Below, piece by piece: positions 60,970-64,000 of a stretch of DNA of 64,000 nt; position 1 is the stretch's first letter; the number at the start of each line of letters is the position of its first letter. Made by a program: the position numbers and the translations under genes. Origin of the DNA: CAVYUC01 sp963783085 (lineage in GTDB: Bacteria; Bacteroidota; Bacteroidia; Bacteroidales; Prolixibacteraceae); contig CAWAMJ010000002.1 in NCBI GenBank assembly GCA_963783085.1, forward strand, positions 124,001 to 188,000. The letters are read 5' to 3'. The notes beneath the pieces were generated by a model. It saw only the letters and a list, made by a program, of their open reading frames with translations. It was not told where the DNA came from and made no database searches.

Positions 60970-61884
60970 CTACTGATTTAAAATTCGTTCGATTTTCCGG
61001 TTGCCCAAATTTCCCGAATAAACGATTAATGAATACTTCAAAACCAATGGTTGGGCCGGTGAAACCGGAATTGTTTTATTTCCCGGATACGCCGGATTTT
61101 GCATGCTGTTTTTTGCCCGGAGAATCCAGGGTTGCGGGTATCCCGGATTAACGGGATTATCGGCAATCACGATGCCTGCTTTGCCACCGTTTTTTCCCAT
61201 CGAGCCGGAAATATTTACAAATCCGTCTGATTTTACCGAAGTAACTTCAGGAGTTATGTCACCATTCGGTCCGGTAAATTTTACATCATCAGGTAAAACC
61301 ATCCGCACGGAAAATCCGCTGTAACCTTTTTCATCTTCCGAACCGCCAATAGACAGATTTTTTTCCAGCGCCAACAGCCGAATCTCAAAATCCAGTTGGC
61401 GGTAATTACCTGTTTTGGGATGAATGGTTATTGAGGTATTTTCTCTCAGATAAGGAATTTTCCGACCGTGTTTTTTCCATTGATCAGACAACCAGTTTAC
61501 TTCAGTGTTTAGAACGCCGGTCCCGTCTTTTTTTCTGATAAACTCCACCTCAGATACATTCTGTTCGAAATTTTTTATTTCCCACGGATCGCCAACGCGT
61601 TTTCCATCGATCCATACCTGGTGCCATGCCCAGAATATCCCGCGGTGATGCAAATGATCGTCCGGAAAATCTTCGGTTAAAACCGCTCCGTCCACTCCCC
61701 ACAGCGGATGAATGTAATTGTTGCGAGTGTATTTACCGTTTTTATTTTTGGGTTCCATTTGATAAAAGAACACCTTGTCTCCAGCGTCGGTTATCAGTAT
61801 TCCGTCATCCGTTTTCTTCATTGAAATTTGCGCGTTTGCAACCAATGTTGTAACCCATATAAAACAGCAAAAAGCATATTTCAT
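60970..61884 (-). CDS. Secreted DUF6807 (PmoA-like) protein
   Basis: The 304-residue protein has a signal peptide (YAFCCFIWVTTLVANAQ) and a beta-rich body typical of DUF6807: YIHPLWGVDGAVLTEDFPDD then HLHHRGIFWAWHQVWIDG, and GIVIADNPVNPGYPQPWILR. Members are found beside sugar oxidoreductases in Bacteroidota and Planctomycetes and probably act on glycans. It overlaps the small membrane protein gene by 4 bp. Confidence 0.82.
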   Translation of the reverse strand: MKYAFCCFIWVTTLVANAQISMKKTDDGILITDAGDKVFFYQMEPKNKNGKYTRNNYIHPLWGVDGAVLTEDFPDDHLHHRGIFWAWHQVWIDGKRVGDPWEIKNFEQNVSEVEFIRKKDGTGVLNTEVNWLSDQWKKHGRKIPYLRENTSITIHPKTGNYRQLDFEIRLLALEKNLSIGGSEDEKGYSGFSVRMVLPDDVKFTGPNGDITPEVTSVKSDGFVNISGSMGKNGGKAGIVIADNPVNPGYPQPWILRAKNSMQNPAYPGNKTIPVSPAQPLVLKYSLIVYSGNLGNRKIERILNQ

Positions 61885-62114
61885 TTTTCAATAAGTTTTA
61901 ATAAACTCCAAAACAGGAGACGGTATAACAAAACAAGCACATACACGATTATTGCCCCCAAAAGAACAATGTGCAACTGGGAAAATAAGTCTTTTAGTCC
62001 GTCCTGGTATTTTAGCACAGAAAATAATACGACGGCAAAACTTAAGAGCAGGCAAATTCCGAACAACAAAAATTCATATTTTATCTGCCTTCCTGTATTT
62101 CGTTTCTCGTTCAT
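61881..62114 (-). CDS. Small two-helix membrane protein
   Basis: The 77-residue protein has two transmembrane helices (about 16-33 and 45-66) and a basic N-terminus. Its stop overlaps the start of the DUF6807 gene (ATGA), which supports real translation in one operon. Its function is unknown. Confidence 0.65.
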   Translation of the reverse strand: MNEKRNTGRQIKYEFLLFGICLLLSFAVVLFSVLKYQDGLKDLFSQLHIVLLGAIIVYVLVLLYRLLFWSLLKLIEK

Positions 62115-62250
62115 GTTTGAATTATAATTTAAAATGAAGCATATCGTTATTGCGATGTCTGCAGTGTTTAAAACAAGTATTGGCCGGAAAATAATAAAAA
62201 AGCTTTGAAAAAAATGAAAGGTATCTGATTAAATGTGGTTTTTAAACAGA

Positions 62251-62283
62251 AAAAACTCCCCGGCAACTTTCCAGGGAGTTTTT
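62251..62283 (-). terminator. Terminator after the Gfo/Idh/MocA gene
   Basis: AAAAACTCCC and GGGAGTTTTT form a stem around a 13-base loop, 20 bp beyond the oxidoreductase stop, with T runs on both strands. Confidence 0.85.
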
Positions 62284-62303
62284 CTGTTTTTTAGATTTAT
62301 AGT

Positions 62304-63647
62304 TTAAACCGTTGGTTTCCAGCCCGGGGCATAATCACGGCTCCAAAGCTTCCTGGCGTCGCGGTCGTACATTTTTCCGGTAACATCATCAATATCAAAA
62401 CTTTTGCCGATGCGGTAAGCTACGTTGGCATAATGTACCATAGCCTGACTCACAGCGCCTTGTTCAATCGGTGAATTCAGTTTATCTTTTCCGCGAATGG
62501 TGTTGTAGAAATTCTGCACATGGGTGGTGGTCATATCTCCTCCTCCGCCAAGCGCCGTTCCCGCTTCATTCGATGAAGATTTGCTGTCTTTAATCAGTTT
62601 TCCCTTCCGGTCGTATAATTCATATTTTCCACGATCGACAAATACAGAACCATCGCTGCCATAAATAATTGTACCGCGATCGGCGCCGTAGGTATCGTAT
62701 CCGTTTCGGCTTTTACCATCCCAGTTAATGATTTTATCATCCGGAAATTCAAATGTAGCAAACATGGTATCGTACATTTCCCAGCCATCATTCCGGAAAT
62801 GACGTTTCGCCGCCTGAACGTTTACGCGTTCCGGATAATCAACCTGCAGCGCCCAGCGGGCCACATCCAATTCATGGGTACCGTTGTTACCGGCTTCTGC
62901 CGTACCGTAATCCCAACCATACCAGTGCCAGTTGTAATCCCAGGTTTCTTCGGTATACTCACGCCGCGGAGCAGGCCCCTGGAAAAGTTCCCAATCAAGC
63001 CCGGCCGGTACCGGTGCAGGTTTTTGCACAGGCACTTCGCCGCGTGAATTGGTATATAAAGCAAGTGCTTTGTATGGTTTTCCGATTACACCGTTGTGAA
63101 TTTCATTAATTATTTCGATGGTATGGGCAGATGAACGCTGCTGATTTCCCATTTGTACCACTTTGTTGTACTTTTTCTGAGCTTCAACGATCAGTTCGTT
63201 TTCCGCCATATTATGGCTGCAGGGTTTTTCCACATACACATGTTTCCCGCCTTTCATGGCCATAATTGCTCCCGGTGTATGCCAGTGATCAGGAGTTGCA
63301 ATCATCAGCAAATCAACTTCCGGATCGTCGATAACTTTTCGAACATCGTTTTCCAGCTTTGGTTTATAGTCGATGAATTTGGAAAAATTCTTTGCAGCCC
63401 TTTCGCGCTGGCTTTCTCTAACATCGCATAAATAAGCCAGATGAACATTGCTTTCCTTTTGCGAAACCGGTTCGTAATAAGCGCCCAACCGACGCCCCAA
63501 ACCAATGATCGCTACATTTAACTTCTCATTTGCGCCAATAATGTTTCTGTAACTCCGGGCTGACATGCCCATTGCAGAACTACCGACAGCGACTCCGGCT
63601 GCCCCTGCTGTAACTTTCCTTATAAAATCTCTTCTGTTCGAACTCAT
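62304..63647 (-). CDS. Gfo/Idh/MocA-family oxidoreductase with Tat signal
   Basis: The 447-residue protein starts with a twin-arginine signal (SSNRRDFIRKVTAGAAGVAV), then a Rossmann fold (NVAIIGLGRRLGAYY) and the family motif EKPCSHN with the catalytic Lys. The C-terminal half has GNNGTHELDVARWALQVDYP, typical of periplasmic members that work on glycosides. It would oxidise or reduce a sugar or inositol-type substrate. The sugar isomerase gene upstream (63660) lies 12 bp away on the same strand. Confidence 0.92.
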   Translation of the reverse strand: MSSNRRDFIRKVTAGAAGVAVGSSAMGMSARSYRNIIGANEKLNVAIIGLGRRLGAYYEPVSQKESNVHLAYLCDVRESQRERAAKNFSKFIDYKPKLENDVRKVIDDPEVDLLMIATPDHWHTPGAIMAMKGGKHVYVEKPCSHNMAENELIVEAQKKYNKVVQMGNQQRSSAHTIEIINEIHNGVIGKPYKALALYTNSRGEVPVQKPAPVPAGLDWELFQGPAPRREYTEETWDYNWHWYGWDYGTAEAGNNGTHELDVARWALQVDYPERVNVQAAKRHFRNDGWEMYDTMFATFEFPDDKIINWDGKSRNGYDTYGADRGTIIYGSDGSVFVDRGKYELYDRKGKLIKDSKSSSNEAGTALGGGGDMTTTHVQNFYNTIRGKDKLNSPIEQGAVSQAMVHYANVAYRIGKSFDIDDVTGKMYDRDARKLWSRDYAPGWKPTV

Positions 63648-63659
63648 TTAATTTATTTT

Positions 63660-64000
63660 TTACATTGTTGCCAAAATTCCCTTAACATAACCCAGCGACT
63701 CCATCATTCCCGGCAGCGGATCCTTACCTTCGGCTTCATATTCCAGGGCAAGGGTACCTTTGTAACCAAGCTCGTCTACTGCTTTCAAAAACGAAACGAA
63801 ATCGATTACGCCGCGGCCAATGATGCAGGTTTGCCCGTCGCTTGATGCTTTTGTTACATCTTTAATATGTACATCAAATACACGATCGAAATAATCTTTT
63901 ACATCCTGTTCCGGATCGCGGCCAATCCGTTTTGTGTGGCCAATATCGATACATAATCCCATGCGTTTGTCGCGGTTTTTAATTCTTTCATAAGCGCTTT
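63660..64000 (-). CDS. Sugar phosphate isomerase/epimerase-like TIM barrel, C-terminal part
   Basis: The frame enters from the right edge and ends at 63660. It has the AP-endonuclease-2-type TIM-barrel pattern: GLCIDIGHTKRIGRDPEQDV, RVFDVHIKDVTKAS, GRGVIDFVSFLKAVDELGYK and LALEYEAEGKDPLPGMMES. The N-terminal half is outside the window. It is 12 bp before the Gfo/Idh gene and in the same operon, a common pairing for sugar acid or inositol breakdown. Confidence 0.88.
   Translation of the reverse strand, partial: SAYERIKNRDKRMGLCIDIGHTKRIGRDPEQDVKDYFDRVFDVHIKDVTKASSDGQTCIIGRGVIDFVSFLKAVDELGYKGTLALEYEAEGKDPLPGMMESLGYVKGILATM

Noticed and set aside
1..64000. Integron integrase or other site-specific recombinase serving the attC-like hairpins
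   Set aside because: No tyrosine or serine recombinase was found in the window, so the cassette interpretation lacks its enzyme here and stays an inference.
1..64000. tRNA, rRNA or tmRNA genes as island insertion sites
   Set aside because: No cloverleaf-like sequence with T-loop and acceptor stem was found by eye next to the island borders.

Overview
The window is a piece of a Bacteroidota chromosome. Signs of this are the promoter boxes of TAnnTTTG type in front of many genes, a short RpoD-type sigma factor lacking region 1.1, an ECF sigma factor with a TonB-like anti-sigma protein, a YfbK-like von Willebrand protein, and DUF1080, DUF6807 and Gfo/Idh/MocA sugar genes. The mix of anaerobic-type redox genes and sugar genes would fit the Marinilabiliales/Prolixibacteraceae, but that placement is inference. 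No rRNA, tRNA or CRISPR array was seen.

Layout. (1) 1-12.6 kb is an AT-rich accessory region. It holds the end of a phosphorothioation (Dnd) operon with dndD and an unusual DndE-HerA ATPase fusion, an AlbA_2/RecG-like ATPase cassette, a nest of toxin-antitoxin modules (MazEF-type, TacAT-type, and the two broken ends of a HigBA-like pair), small secreted or membrane proteins, and a solitary AAA ATPase. Between them lie hairpin repeats and two heptamer minisatellites. (2) 12.6-46.8 kb is the core chromosome: polysaccharide O-acetylation (SGNH hydrolase plus MBOAT), S9 peptidase, SDRs, MFS, a sigma/anti-sigma/vWA locus, a pair of ADP-ribose/CDP-alcohol-type phosphoesterases, an RpoD paralogue, a five-gene thioredoxin/OsmC/NifX redox operon divergent from a Crp/Fnr regulator, ArfB, GtrA, CPBP protease, peroxiredoxin, TPR proteins, glycerate kinase, a RelA-type ppGpp synthetase, ferritin, CoA-transferase and methylmalonyl-CoA epimerase. 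(3) 46.8-60.4 kb is a second accessory region: transposon debris (IS91-like ends, an intact IS4-type element with a 9-bp target duplication, a group II intron tail), a HEPN/MNT pair, a second AlbA_2 cassette in inverted orientation, and a compact three-gene operon encoding a TerB-domain membrane protein with 37-residue repeats, a BrxD-like ATPase and a BrxHI/Lhr-like helicase. (4) 60.5-64 kb returns to core-type sugar metabolism genes.

How it fits together. The accessory regions look like gene cassettes that come and go next to palindromic elements. One hairpin of about 130 bp occurs at 5.5, 47.6 and 52.0 kb, and sequence similarity between copies stops at its ends. The two AlbA_2 genes share promoter, coding region, tail and hairpin, and each sits beside a different defence-type operon (Dnd and TerB-BrxD-helicase). 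The best candidate for a little-described system is the TerB/BrxD/helicase operon at 53.7-59.8 kb with its AlbA_2 neighbour: it carries the ATPase and helicase pair known from type 2 BREX without methylase, PglZ or PglY. The DndE-HerA fusion is the second. All functional statements come from motifs and family knowledge read by eye; no database search was possible.
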